64,000 bases of DNA from Larimichthys crocea (Eukaryota > Chordata > Actinopteri > Sciaenidae): NCBI RefSeq assembly GCF_000972845.2, contig NC_040022.1, positions 15,839,865 through 15,903,864 of the forward strand. Direction: 5' to 3'. Made by a program: the position numbers and the translations under genes. Each line of letters starts with the position of its first letter. The stretch's first letter is position 1. This document shows positions 25,280-38,654 of the stretch, piece after piece. The notes beneath the pieces were generated by a model that saw only the letters and a list, made by a program, of their open reading frames with translations, was not told where the DNA came from and made no database searches.

Positions 25280-28200
25280 AAGGTCTGTGCTCTTGACAAT
25301 GTGTCTGATACAATTTGTCACCTGTTGTGCACTTCCTTTTACACATCCATCACTATTTTCTACCATTTTCTTTCTTCATGAAACCATCTGCCTGGACTCA
25401 GGCAACAGACATATTGATGAGAAGCTCTTTGACTAATACATCCCTTCTCACAAGGTCATAGTAGCTTTGGTTTTTAAAAAAAAATCCAGGACAAATAAAG
25501 GACTATATGTGCCTGGTTAAGGCTATAATGTGTGATTCTGTCCTGGTCCTGTGGATGGCATAAGTGCTGGTGGGGGGCCCTATTTTTTATTAATTGAACA
25601 AAATGTACAAACAAAACTGATCATACTAGGAATACAGCCAGGGGCCAACCTCTTTAGTTTTTTAATTTATAGAGCCTTTTGAGACAAGAGAAAGCAGTAT
25701 TTTATGTTAAAACCAACAGTAAATCAGCCATGTTTTTACTTAACAGACTGAGAGCTGTTCATGAGCTCTGTGTGAGAAGGGAGACTTCTTTATGCCGAAC
25801 ACTATTTATACACTCACTCAGATATGTACAAGGTTGTCGTTAGAGGATCCTCGGCTCCATTTTATTTTTTATTTTTTTTCTGAGTTACATTATTACAGGA
25901 CCTTCCTCTAAAACCTTGAAACTTTGTCTGCGTTCTTATTGGCCAATAAACAAATGCACTTGACTCTTTTGTGTTGCTTAGCAACGCCAGCCAGTCCCTG
26001 GTTTTTATATATGAAAAACCAGCATGCTGCCAATCTGGAGACTTACAGGGAGAGCAGTGTGAATGAGACCAGCCTCCGATGCATTTTTAATTAAAACGTT
26101 GCAAGCTTTTTTGGAGTGAAAGGGGCTGTAAGCATTGTCTGGGATCATTATTAAGCAGAGATGGTGACATGATTGATTTTTTTTTTTTTTATGGTCAGTG
26201 TCAGCGTAGATAAAGATGATTCATCATTCAAAATATAACTAACATGTTGTTTTTTTATGTCTGCTTTGGCTTTCAGTGATGCTAAATCAAATAATCCTTA
26301 CTTTGCATTGATCTGGTAACATTATATGAAAATAAAGTGACTTAATTTGAGGAGGGGAGGTTTGACTTTTTTGTTCGGGGCGCTCTGTTTTTCAGCGTGG
26401 ATCCTGTCAGGTCACTCATGCAGGTATCCTGGTAACAACAGAAAAGATCTATATGTGTGATGTGGTGTCAGATGTCAGAATATCTGAAGCCTCACGTCTG
26501 TTCCGTTATTTTCATCTAACTCTTTTAAATTCCCTTTTCAAAAAAATTATATATTTGTGTTCACACCCACTGCTTTTTATACATTCGAGTGCAGCTGGTA
26601 GAATTATAGATAATACTGAAACATCATGATGATGTGGTGTGATTTGAAGTCTATTAATTGTTTTATTGTTGTGTCTGTTTCTATATTTTTTTCTTTTGTA
26701 CGGTAAATTTCCTCATCTTTGTGAATTGGGGCTGTCAAGATGTCAGATTTTCACTATACGATTATCCAAAACAATACATTATTTTCATGACATCTACAAA
26801 TAATAATGTTAGAAGTTAAATTCATCTTTTATGTTTTATTTTGTGTTTTGTTCTCTTTTATGGCAAATTAATTACAGTCAAAATAGAAGTGCTGGGTGGT
26901 GGAGAGAGAGTCTGTAACCATAGATGTGCAAAAGTGTACAAAAAGAACGATTACACTGAGTGTGTACCACAAAGCAAGAACAGAAAGAAATGGGAAAGAT
27001 TTAAGAGATGCACGATTATTTACATGATATTATCATATTTGTATTATTTAAATGACATCAATATTTCACTTTTTAATTTTCATGGTTATTTATCAATATC
27101 ATCATATTGTGGCAACCTGCATGTGAATACTTCATCAGCTGTCATATCAGTACTGGAGCAGAGAGTGGGAACTATCGACTTCTTAGTGACTGTAGATATC
27201 TTATATTTGCTCCGATCTGTTTACTGATATTAATCAAAGCTCAGAAAAGGCCTGGCTTATACAGACTAAACACTGGCAGTGAATCATAAAAAAAAAAAAA
27301 ACTTACAAAAAGGGGATGGATACTGTGTGTATCATGTGACTCATTCCCTAATTATTTCTGATCCTAATGGCCCACTAAGTTCACACTGAATGCTTTCTTT
27401 GGCGCCATGAAACGCAACAGTGTGTTAGTCACCGTGCAGAAAATCACGTCAGCCGCCCAACACTAATTAGGATGATTTTCTTCATTGTTGACTTTGTGAC
27501 ATCTTCACAGTTCTCCATCCCAAAACCTGGGAATTCATCAAAACTGCATACTGAAGAAAACACCAAAATACTGCAGGAAACAAGTGCTATCCACTGTCCA
27601 TCACAGTGACCGAGGCAGTCACTTAAGTCCACAGAGGGATTTAGACCTCTCTTACTGATGAATGACATGTATTTAGACTGCTAAGTACTCAAAGGGTTGC
27701 GTTAAAATAAGGCTCTCTGGCAGCAGGCCCTCTCATCTAAGAGGAGCAATATGTTGGAGCGCAGAATGGATATATATAGTTAGTTGGACACGAGAGGAAC
27801 AGGATAGACCATCACTACAGTGTTTCTGTTTCTTCTTCTTTGGGATCTCCTCAGCACCTGGTGTGTGGTTTCTCTCGTACAACCCTGTCATGATGGTGCT
27901 GAGGTGAGAAAATGCAGAAATACACATACACAGTTTACATTCGGGTTTTATTTCACCGGTATAAAAGGCTGGAGATTAGATGGAACAGTTAGATTAACGT
28001 ACAGATGTGAACAACAGGAGTTATTTCAGTGATTTTTTTTTGTAAATGTACTGCTGTTTGACATTATTACAGTGTTTCCTAAATGTTTTCATCGTATGAT
28101 TTACTTCCATGAACATTTGAATGATGCTTTTGGCTGTATATTTTGCTAATGATTAACTTTGCTGAACATCAAGGCTACAACCAGCCTTATAGGAGCAAGA

Positions 28201-29057
28201 GAGTGGGCATGAATCAGAACAAGAGGGCAGTTTACATGCTGGACATTCACTTACAATTCAAAACACTGAAACGTAAACAGGTCCTGATTTGAAGAGCCGG
28301 TGCAGGTTTAAAACTGAAGCGGACTGAAGAGCACTGCTTGTGCTGAGAGGCAGACTGGGACTTGTTGTTCTTTGATCAGCGTCACAACAAAATCACTAGT
28401 CTTCCACTCAGCACTACCAACACTTTACCGATGCAACCTCACATCTGTTCGGAGCTCCACACCCGCCGCTTCAATCTGTAATAAAACAAACAGAAAAATA
28501 TGTAACACCACAGGGCCTTGAAACATTTCATAATCTTCCCTCCACTGTACTCGTGTCAAACATTTTGCATCGTCTCCTGTGCAAACTTCAGAGCTGTAGA
28601 GCTTTTCAGGATGTGCATGTGTCACAGGTGTTGCAGAGCATCCGACCAATAAGCTAAAGGTGTGTTGGTAGGTTGCGAACTTTAGATGTCGGAGATGGAG
28701 ACACTACACGCAATTCCCATCTCTGTGTTCCCCCCAACCCATTTCTCTCTGAAGCCTGTTGACATTCCATCCTTCCTTTGTTGTTGTAATGCCAACCTTT
28801 CAGCTCCTCTCAAAAGAGGGAGACAGGAGGAGGAGGAGGAGGAGGAGGAGGGGGAAAGGCAGACAGATCCCAGCACTTAGAATAAATGCCGTTCACCCAT
28901 ATGCAACAGAAAAGAAGAAGAAGCTGTGCACAATTTGCAATTACACCCTATTTAGATTGACAAAATGGAAATGCGAATGTGGAGCGTCAACTCACTGATT
29001 TGTGTTTTCTTTCCAACAAGTCACATTTGCACTGAAAAAGGAGAGAGAGGAGAGAGA

Positions 29058-29091
<34 letters not shown>

Positions 29092-30207
29092 GGGGGAGAA
29101 AAGAGACAGACAGATTGTCCTGCATCTCCAGTATGTTTCTGAGCTGGTAGCTATGCAACAGGACTGGGAGTCAGTGGAAGAGGGGGGATGGGAAGATGGG
29201 GACAGTTTAGTTGAGAGGAAGGAAGGGAGGAAGGAAGGAAGCAAGGAAGCAAGAAAGGATAGAGGAGAGGGGGGGCGGGGGGGGGTGGGGGTCCTTGAGT
29301 GCAAACTGGAGAAAAGAGGAGTGCTGAGCAGAGACAACACCAAGAGAGGACCCCAGAAGAGATAATCAATAATGTGCACTGAAGTCATTTTAATATAATA
29401 TTGATTAAAATTAAATTACTTCATCTGCTGTTTCTCTTGCAGGCTGATAATCAAGCATCTGCCACTCAAACATATAATCCAATCAGTTTTCAAACAGCAG
29501 GCACATTTGAATGCTGAGCATTAGGACGTGTTAATATTCACCACACATGTCAACATGATTAAAATATGATGATAATAATAATAATAAAGAAATAAAGCTG
29601 TTATTCCGTCCAGATCGCGGTTAAAGAGGAACGAGTAGCCCCTCGACAGTGGGAGCTGTCCAGTGTCTCGGTGCTGAATGACGCCCTACTTTTCCTCCAC
29701 GTCCATCTCCTTCCTCAGCATCTCGCCTCGATTCCGGCCCGGGAAAAAAAAAAAAAAACATGCCACCTGTTGCTGCACCGAAGTTTTCTCTCAAGAGGTT
29801 ATAAAGCCACAAAAAACGGACCTCTGATGTCTTAACATATAATAATCTGTAGAGACCCTGTTCCTGATCTAAAGTCGGGTCAATTCTCCTGATTTTTTTC
29901 TCTCTTCTTCCTCAAATCACGGCAACATGACGACATGATAAACATTTTCCCCCCCAGGCGAGGCAGGAAGAGGAGGAAAAACAGATTGTCGTTTAATTTC
30001 CCCTAAAGACGCAGTTGTTGATATGAACATCTTTCCTACAGCTCGAAGGCTTTTTTTTCGCTTCATCATATTTGTTTTTCTCAATCCTGAAGTGCTTGAA
30101 AAAATGAGGGGGGAAAAAAAGGAAAGGAAAAAACATTGTACACTATATTGATACCTTACAAATAAAGATCCTAAAGCTGCTTTAAAGGTTTTAAATGCTG
30201 AACTCAC
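25280..30207. other. Intergenic DNA without supported genes
   Basis: Open frames are short and lack recognised domains. The stretch contains AT-rich DNA, an A-run near 27.29 kb, and a strongly purine-rich region at 28.8-29.36 kb. CpG frequency rises between 29.6 and 30.5 kb, next to the possible minus-strand promoter. Confidence 0.5.
28815..29360 (+). repeat. Polypurine (GA-rich) region with (GAG)n, (GA)n and (GGAA)n tracts
   Basis: (GAG)n at about 28827-28850, (GA)n at 29041-29085, GGAA-type tracts at 29216-29255 and a G-run at 29270-29290 make the plus strand almost pure purine over several hundred bases. The frames through it on both strands are low complexity and are not called as genes. 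Confidence 0.8.
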
Positions 30208-30442
30208 CGTGTGTCGACGGGAACAACAGGTGATGCCGACATAATGTTATGCAGCGTGTGCTGGATGAGTAGCCAAGGCTGCGTCTCTTTCACTGTTGGT
30301 TTTTCTTTTTTCTTTTTTTTTTTTTCTTCTATTGAAATCAGCCACGATCGGAGCCTGTGCTCCCTCCCATCGGAGCTCCACGTAATGGTTATCATGATGT
30401 TACTGGGTAAGCTGGAGGAAGATGGATCGGCGTGTTTATATA
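30208..30442 (-). promoter_or_regulatory. Possible TATA promoter and first exon on the minus strand
   Basis: Read on the minus strand, TATATAAA (30442-30435) is preceded by an inverted CCAAT box and GC-rich DNA with a CRE-like half site (30480-30530). About 200 bases downstream is a strong donor, ACG then gtgagt, at 30208/30207. An ATG at 30395 opens a 63-residue frame to the donor. The peptide is low complexity in part (a Lys run) and unfamiliar, so the exon may be non-coding. No downstream exon was found. The combination of TATA, CpG rise and donor suggests a transcript start, but this is inference. Confidence 0.35.
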
Positions 30443-33400
30443 CGTCTGCTTGCTCCGGAGGAGACAAGGAGGAGGAGGCGGGACGATGTGGAGTGACGCC
30501 TGCGTGCAGGAGGCCAATTGACGCGCATTTTTTTTCAGACCTTGTTAAGGGTGCGGCCCAAACCAGCAGCCAAATTACATTATATGAAGACTAAGGATGC
30601 ATATGAAAAGAAAAAAAACCATATAGAGGCTGTGGATGTATGGAAAATCTATTTAAGGAAACATTGATTGCTCGGTGCCAGATTTCAGAATGAGGAAACA
30701 CCTCACACACAACAAGAACAGAAAACAACACAAATTGAAATCATCAGTCTCCAGAGTGCAAAAGACTTCACCTGAGCACCTGTGTGCTGAGTGTGTTGAG
30801 GAGCTGAAATGTAATTGAATTACATCTGAACTGTGAGATAAAGATTATGCATCCAATTAATTGGGTAATGGAAACAACACATGGGAAATGTCACATAGGG
30901 GCTACCCGAGGGCTGTGGAAATTGCAAAATGGTAAAAATTAATTGCTTTGGAATACAACCTACACACTCACACGCACACAGATCAACTAAAAGCCCAGCT
31001 GATCTTTATCCAGGTTTAATACTTTATAGCCATTTCAACAAGTGACTTTGCCTTTAGCTCACATAAAACATCACACACAGTCATCACACTGATAAAATGA
31101 CTGTAGTCAACAATAAAACCTAAAATGCATAAAAGAATAAAAGACAAAAGTGTCCCCATGAGGATATTATCAACACCAAAAACCATGATACAGTACAACA
31201 GGCACCTAAAAGGGGACACAAAGCTAAAAAAGATGTTTTGTAGGGTGAAGAGGCTTCTGTCTCTTCTCTTTTTGAGGCCGAATGGTGTAAATTTCAGCAG
31301 GGGATGGCCGTTAAAAACTCGTGTTTCCAAATCTAAGTGGGCTGGGAGGTCATTTCTCCATTAGTGCTATCTTCAAATGCCATAATAGTCAAATTATACT
31401 GTTACTCATAGTTTTTCACCTCCTTGACAGTTTAGCTGCAGTTGTAGGCTGGCAGGGCACAAGAGAGAATTTAAATGTGCAGTTATGTTAGTAGACCGAT
31501 GTTTAAAAGCTTAGTGTTTGGGTTTAATATCATGACTTTTTTTTTTTTGTTGTTCTGGTAGAATAATGAAGTGAGCAGCATTATCACAGTCAGCAGAGGT
31601 GTCTGTGCCTCTGACTCATGTGAAGCAGAGGGAAACCGCCTGTCAGTACTGTGTGCTTCCTTACAAAGAATTGCGAGAGGAAATTCAAACATTTGACTTT
31701 TGGTCTGTGTAAGGAATGGCGTAAATTAAATTAGAATTCATAGATGTTATTAATAAAAATGGGTATTAAAAAGCTTTGTCAGCAACTCAGGTGGCATGTG
31801 GCTCATGTAAGTAGTCGATGAGTCATTTCATAGCATGTAGAAAAGCTGTCTTTGCATTTGAAAATAAATATGTGTGCAAAAACATAATTTCATGTTGACT
31901 AGTCTACATTTTTAGACGACTAGATTTTTGTCTTTTGTCAAAAATGATTCTCTCAAGTCACCAAATCCCTCTGCGATGTTTTGAAATTGTGTTGTCAGTT
32001 TCAGTTACACGCAGAGAAAAAGAAACAACTCTTCATATTTGCAGAGCTGCACTGAGCGTTTTTATTTGCTCTGGACTAAAACTGGAACCCACTTAATTCA
32101 TATAAATCATATGAAATCAATTCATATGAGCATTCATCACAGCAGGGCTCAAATTAAAGACGGTATAACCGTCATTTCATTCCTGCGGAAGACCCTAAAT
32201 AACAAGGACAACACTGCAGAGACGTGCTGCTCTCAGGGCCAATGTGTGACATTTTACCAAAAATTTCGAAAAGCTCCAAGACAATCAGCCATGACTGAAT
32301 CTTTATCTTTCTCATTTGTCCTTTTTTTCCTCTCTTTCTCTCTCTTTCCAGCGTGCTGTTTAAATCATAGCATCTTCTCTGGCACCTGCAGTTTGACAGC
32401 ACATCACAGTTTACAGGCTGTGGAAAAACACACCTACCAATGCTGCCATTTTATGAATGCAAAGGTGCTAATGGGGTAGGTGACTATAGTGTCTTTTTGT
32501 AAATAAGGCACACGAGTGACCCTCTCTATGCTCTGTTCCCTCTGACAAAATGACCAAAAAGAAGCCTGGCTGCAGCTATTAGTTCTCACAAAAGCCATGT
32601 TCCTTTGATATATCCCTGCAGGCCAGTTATCAATGCAACTCAAGAGTCTGGCTTAGGGAGGAACCTGGGGGAAGATCCTGCTTGCTGTGTTGTGAGGATT
32701 TAGTTGTATAATGAACATCAGACTCTGCGCCTCTTGATATAAACATCAGGAGGTAGGATTACGCATATTAGCGGTCCCCCTCCGTTCTCCCCTCTGCTTT
32801 CAGGGCTTAATGTTAACATCTGCCCACTGAGAGCCACAGATGAGCTGGAAGACTGTTGAATGTCTTCCATTCAGATGATTTATCTGATCACTATAATGGA
32901 CTATATGCATGTTATTTAGATGACATTATAATGGAGTCTGAATGGGGAGAAAGGCTCGGGCTCTCTGGAGTTGATAGAAGCTGAGTCACATAGGCCTACA
33001 GTACCTGATCTTCACACACAGGTACTAAATCAACAGTGGTGTTTTTCATGATTTCATCCATCTTAGTACTACTCAAATGCCAACAACATGTTCAGTGTCA
33101 GACATTTTCTGATTTCTATCTGTAAATTATAACCAAACCACAGGAACAGAATAATTTAAGACCCCCTTTTTTTCTCCTACATGCATTTAGACCCTTCAGC
33201 TGTTTACACTGATAAAAATCCATTTGCTGTTTAAACGTGTAAGAGTGTATGAGTTTGGAAAGACCACAGGGCACAAACAGAGGTGTGGGAGCTTTGGGAG
33301 GCGGTGAACATTCATTGTTTTTCATGCTCTGAGCCAAAACTATGCGTGTGTGGGCTGGACTGGTAATATGATAAACATTTGCAGACTTTCAGGGAATAAG

Positions 33401-34010
33401 GTGAGGCCACAGGGTGTTTTCTGGCCGTTTAAAGCTCTTGTTCTGACAAATGTGGTGACTGAGGATAAACTGAAAGCAGATGCAATGTTAGCTGGATGTT
33501 TAAACTTCCCGACAGCCCGATGAGAACACAAGTCAACATTACTAGCAGGATATTTTTCTAGTGAGTGTTAGATCTGATTCTCACCTTCAAGGTGGTTAAG
33601 GTTGATTGCATGGGTGTGGTAGCAGCAGTCTAGCACTGAATGAGGAGCCCTCTGGGATGGCGCCCTCTGGTGTTAAACTGTGAATTTATGAAGCCACATA
33701 TACTGAAGCATTCAGACAGGTGACTCAGATGAATACAGATTATTATCGACCCAACCAGATTTTTGATAAGATAGCACAATTCACCACCATCATCAAATAA
33801 TCAAATGGGAATATCTTTTGGATCCTTCCTATGAGGTTTAGACTTGGTGAAGAGGCACTGAAGTTGATCATGTTGATCCCCCCCCCCCTTTCCTTTACCA
33901 AACAATAGTTATGTTCCTCAGAATGAACATATATAGGCAAGTGTGAAAACGAAGATAATATACTGTATCTGACAAACTTCTATACTTCTTTGCTTTAAAC
34001 ACAAGCTTTA
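30443..34010. other. Intergenic DNA without supported genes
   Basis: No exon chain was found on either strand. The most regulatory-looking stretch is 32790-32950: low-repeat, mixed-composition DNA with ATTTAGATGACATTATAATGG-like text. It could be a conserved element, but nothing in the sequence alone proves it. Confidence 0.5.
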
Positions 34011-34013
34011 ACT

Positions 34014-34340
34014 TAAAGGACCAGCGTGTGTGATCAGGATTTAGTGGCATCTAGTAATGTAGCTGCAGACAGCAAACACTTGGCTTCCCCTTACCCTTTC
34101 CTTCATAGCATGAAGGAGAAGCTATGAAGGCAGCAGAACCTGCAAAAAACAAACAAACAAAAAAACACCCTATTTAGACAGTGTTTAGGAGCTGGACTAC
34201 TGTAGAAACATAGTGGTTCAACATGGTGGACTCCGTAGAAGAGGACCTGTGATGTCTGTCGTTATAGATAGAATAAAAAAACATGACGACTCTCATTTTC
34301 AGGGGATTATCCACTAATAAAAACATAGTTATACATATTA
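34014..34340 (+). mobile_element. Copy of the dispersed MITE-like repeat
   Basis: It starts AAAGGACCAGCGTGTG and continues GGATTTAGTGGCATCTAG and TGTAGCTGCAGAC. It later contains GGTTCAACATGGTGGACTC and GAAGAGGACCTGTGATG, matching the 60.9 kb copy in the same order. The right inverted end is not clear. Confidence 0.55.
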
Positions 34341-34794
34341 TATACAATTTCTTTCAGGTTCTTGAAAACAGAGACAATTTTGCAATCATATACATTAGCC
34401 TCTTTGGGGATCTTCAACAGGAATCAAGAAATAAAGTTAAAGTGTGGCCATATTCTGTTTTTTTTTTTTCTTTATCATTAAAAAAAATCCCATTAAAAGA
34501 CCAAAACCAACAATTCATTCATCTCTCAGTACTTCTTCTGTTGTCACTAACTTGTGTGTGGCATACAGCCCATAACCCACTGGGTCACAAAAATATAAAT
34601 AAATTATAGACAGTTTTTAGTTCTTTGTTCTCCAGTAAAGTCACAGTACAGTTATAGTAGCTGATCAGAATTAAACTACAGTGCATGTTCATGGTAATGA
34701 AGGAACATATACAAATATATTTAAATACATCAGGCTTTCAGCAAATACTTTTGTCACCTGTTTTTTTCCCTTAGTGGATTCATGGAATCTATGT

Positions 34795-34862
34795 CGACTG
34801 TACATTGACCGTTTGTGTAAGTCACTTTGGATAAAAGCTTTTAGCTAAACGAATAAATGTAA
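34795..34862 (+). mobile_element. L2/SINE-type 3' tail fragment
   Basis: AAGTCACTTTGGATAAAAGC followed by TAGCTAAACGAATAAATGTA is the plus-strand version of the tail seen reversed at 12.8 kb. Only the tail is present. Confidence 0.5.
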
Positions 34863-35019
34863 ATAATCATCTACATATGGACCATATTTAAGAAAGCGTT
34901 GACTAGAAAGAATGGCAGAACATTACCGACGCTTTTTCTTCACAGCAGCAGGCTGACTTAATGACGTCTATTCTCAAGTTATTGGACAATAAAACAGCAA
35001 CGACATATGGTACAAGATA

Positions 35020-36483
35020 TGATCATTTTAATTGTTGATTATCTCTCAGTACAGAAATATTTTTCTCTTTAACATTCTTTCTGTAATTCAAGTTGGCAGC
35101 ATCGTCTTGATTTTTAAGTGGCATTAAAAGAAAATTTCTATAGTTTCGCAGTAAAACTGCCCATCAGCTTCCCTCGGATAACATTAGTAAACAAAACATG
35201 CCATTTCTGTACAACAACCTTTGTACACAACACAAATAAATAGCACTGGTTTAAATGTGGCACGCTAGTTGACTCAAACATTCAAACAGGGTAATGGGCG
35301 AAAATGTTGCAGATGATATGAAATCAGATTTAAAAACAAAAACACAACAGCACGACTGCTTGAAACAGAAACGGTCTAAAGTAGCAAAAGACAAGTGCCC
35401 CGAGCTTGAATATCTTAGCAGACACGCAGCGCAAAGCACAGAACAGCATTTCACTCTGATTTAATCCCAAATGTTTTTTACTGTGTGCTTTATGTGTTGT
35501 TATAAACTACACTGATAAACCAACATGTTTTACCTTTACTTGTCTGATTTTCTATAAAAGAAAAGAAACTAAATGAGTGAAAGCTTCAACACAAGTCACG
35601 TTACAATCTTTTCCTTTGGAAGCAGTTGTTCTAATGTGCAGTGTTTAGTTATTTTCTTTTAAGATGTGCCGAATGCTATGACAATATTTTTCTTGAGAGA
35701 TTATGAAATAATGAGCCAATGCTGTTTGATATTAGTCAATTGTTAGACTAAAATTAAGTAATCAGATGTCAGATTTTTTTTAAAAAGGAGATCAGAATCA
35801 TTTGTCCAATCTGGCCGTTTTAAACAGCTCTCGAACGGCACGATTATGTTATCTGTTATCAGTGTACATGAAACATTTTCTTTCTGTAAAATAAAAAAAA
35901 GAAAAAAAAACAAGCTAGTCTTTTTTTTCTGAAAACCCCGGCGAGGCTTAAACATACTCCACAGATAAAACCAAAAGCCGCAGTTACACACATAAAAAGA
36001 AAATTTGACCGACCTCCGAAACAAACACACGAGTATGTTATATGTTAAAAATGATGTAAAAAAAAAAAAAGCAAAAACAAAATAAATAGACAATCAAAAA
36101 GACAAACTCAATATTTGGCAGGTAAGCACAAATCAGTCTGTAAACAGAACAATCACATGGGGCGAGAAATGCCTCCCAGAATTCTCCTCGTCACAGAGAT
36201 CACTGGTCTGTTGGTGGAGACAGTGGCTCCATCATTCAGGAGGAAGTGGAATACTGTATGTACTTAATGTTTGCATCTCCTCTGCTCTCGACACTCAGGC
36301 TGTGAACCTTTCCAGCTCCCTCCCACCTCCAGCTACAATTGGCTAAAAAAGACTAAGGGCAATCCAGGGGGCCCTCTGTAGACTACTGAGGTGAATACTC
36401 AAAGAAGGGGGCCCATTTACAGTCTGAAACATGCAAAGATACATTCCCTTCCTGGCCTCCCTCGTAGTACAGAGGTGTTCTTA
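35020..36483 (-). other. Probable 3' UTR of fzr1
   Basis: About 1.4 kb lies downstream of the fzr1 stop with no other gene signal. Minus-strand ATTAAA signals occur near 35465 and 35026. The region is AT-rich with several A/T runs, typical for a fish 3' UTR. The true end is not determinable here. Confidence 0.4.
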
Positions 36484-38623
36484 CTACCGGATCCTGGTGA
36501 ATAGGTTCAGGACTGATACAGATTCCTAGAAGAGGGAGGGAGAAAGATAAGGGGACGTGACACAGACTCAAATATAAATACAAGTGAGAAATGGAGAGAT
36601 TTAATACCTTTGTGGATCTCATCTTGCTAAAGACGTTCCAGAACCGAAGTGTTTCATCTCCGGCTCCTGTCACGATGGCTTCTCCGTCAGGGGACATGGC
36701 CTGCAAACAAACTCGTTATTATACACTGCATGTGAAGTATTATCACAGTACGTAATCAGAGCAATCGGCTGTGCAAGAGTAGGTTTTTGTTTAGTTCTAG
36801 TTCCCTTCCAGTGTGGGTGGCTTTGTTGTCACTTTCTCAGTGAGCGGGAGGTGATCATGGATGCTGAATCATTTGCTCTACAGAGCAGCACTTCAGTAAA
36901 AACATGTTATGGTCAGAGCTCATTCTAATTTCCTAACCAACACGCATAAATAAAAGTAGAAGAATTCAAAAACTTCTAAACCAAATGCATAATTTTTGAT
37001 TATTTATGTAGCTTCATTTTAAGTGTGCTGTTGTAACAATGAAACTATTGGAACATAGACACAGACAGACCCATAAAAGTAATATACTGACCAGGTAGAG
37101 TACTCTGTAGGAATGTCCAGTAAGTTTGGCCACTTGAGTGAGAGAGGGATACTTCCAAACCAGGATCTGGTTCTGAGAATAACCATGTGTGCTGACCTGC
37201 AGAGAACACACATACAGAGCAATGGTTAGCTCAAAGATCCTCGAGTCAAAAGAGAAAAAACACACCTTGCAACATGTTTTATTATTTACACGTACAAACT
37301 TGTTGGGTAGCCACGCACACATAAAACTTTACTGCATTTAAAAACAGAAACATGTAATCTGAATGAACTCACCAGTTCGTTAGTATGCTTGGACCAGGCC
37401 AGGTTGCAGACCTGAGAGCCGGTGTCCGTGCACTGCAAGGGCTGGCCCGTCAGAGTGTTCCAGAAGCGGATGCAGCGGTCGGCGGTGCCCCCTCCTGAAG
37501 CAAGCAGGCCGTGTTGGTGTGGGGACCAGGCGATGGCCTTCACTGCAGCCAAGTGCTCTGTGTACTGCTGCACCGGGAGGACGCTCGAGTGGTTCCACAC
37601 AAGTAACTACAGGCAACAAGTTGAAATGACGGGAGAGGAGGTCAAGAAATTTGTTGAGTGACAAAAAGGAGTCCTGATGACAATGTGCAGCTCACAGACA
37701 AACAGGTGTGATCCGTTGTCTACACACCTTGTTATCATTTCCACCCGAGGCTAGCAGCTGGTGGTCCGTGCTCCACTTGAGCCCACAGACTTCCTGTCTG
37801 TGTCCTTGGAGACGGCGCTCTGACTGGAGAGGCGGGGCTCTGATGTCGCGTTGCAGGATCACCCGATCGCGGCTCCCAGATGACAGCTGGTCTGCATTCC
37901 ATGCCAACGCACCTAGCAGCAGAGGATGAAAGGCAGATTGAAGGGAAGCAACATCACAACTGGATGATGTTTTACTCCCGCGACTCCTCTCTCAACTCAC
38001 CCACTCTTGCTGTGTGTCCTTCTAGTACAGAGAGCTTCTTCCCTGCAGCTGCATCCCAAATCTGTACATACCCTTTATGAGTCCCCACCGCTACCAGGTT
38101 GCCCTAAAAATACACAGCACACTTTGAATGTCACACTGACTTACAAGAGTCAAACAGCACTTACAAAAACAACAAAGACAGAGCCTGCTGCACACCAGAA
38201 CTCCATTTGCACCGTAACTAACATCAAGTAACAGCTCTTTCCCATGATGCCTCGTTGTAAGGTCAAACTGAAAATTACTTTGTGCTTGATCTGTAAAAAT
38301 GTGAGTTTTGGTAATCAGGCTCTACGACAACTGAGGTGTTTTTTTTTATGTAATCTGAAAACAGTAGATAGTAGACGACAGAGAAACCCACCCTTTCCGA
38401 CCAGCCCACTGATGTTACAGAATCTCCTTCTACAGAAAGATCACACAGACGGGTCACCTAAAAAAGATTGGAGAGGAGAAAATAATACAGATTAACACAG
38501 ACATTCAACAGGAGGCTAGATTACATCAGATGTACATGTATGACACACAACCAGTGAAAATTGGCAGATCCAATGTGATCAGAAACATTATTTTAGAAAG
38601 AAAAGATTGTTTGTAATTCAGAT

Positions 38624-38654
<31 letters not shown>

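Noticed and set aside
29917..30207. 96-residue minus-strand open frame next to the possible promoter
   Set aside because: It begins exactly after a strong donor, so it is more likely the start of an intron; composition is low complexity.
30211..30594. 127-residue plus-strand open frame
   Set aside because: Contains a poly-Phe run from a T-tract and runs antisense to the more convincing minus-strand promoter and exon.
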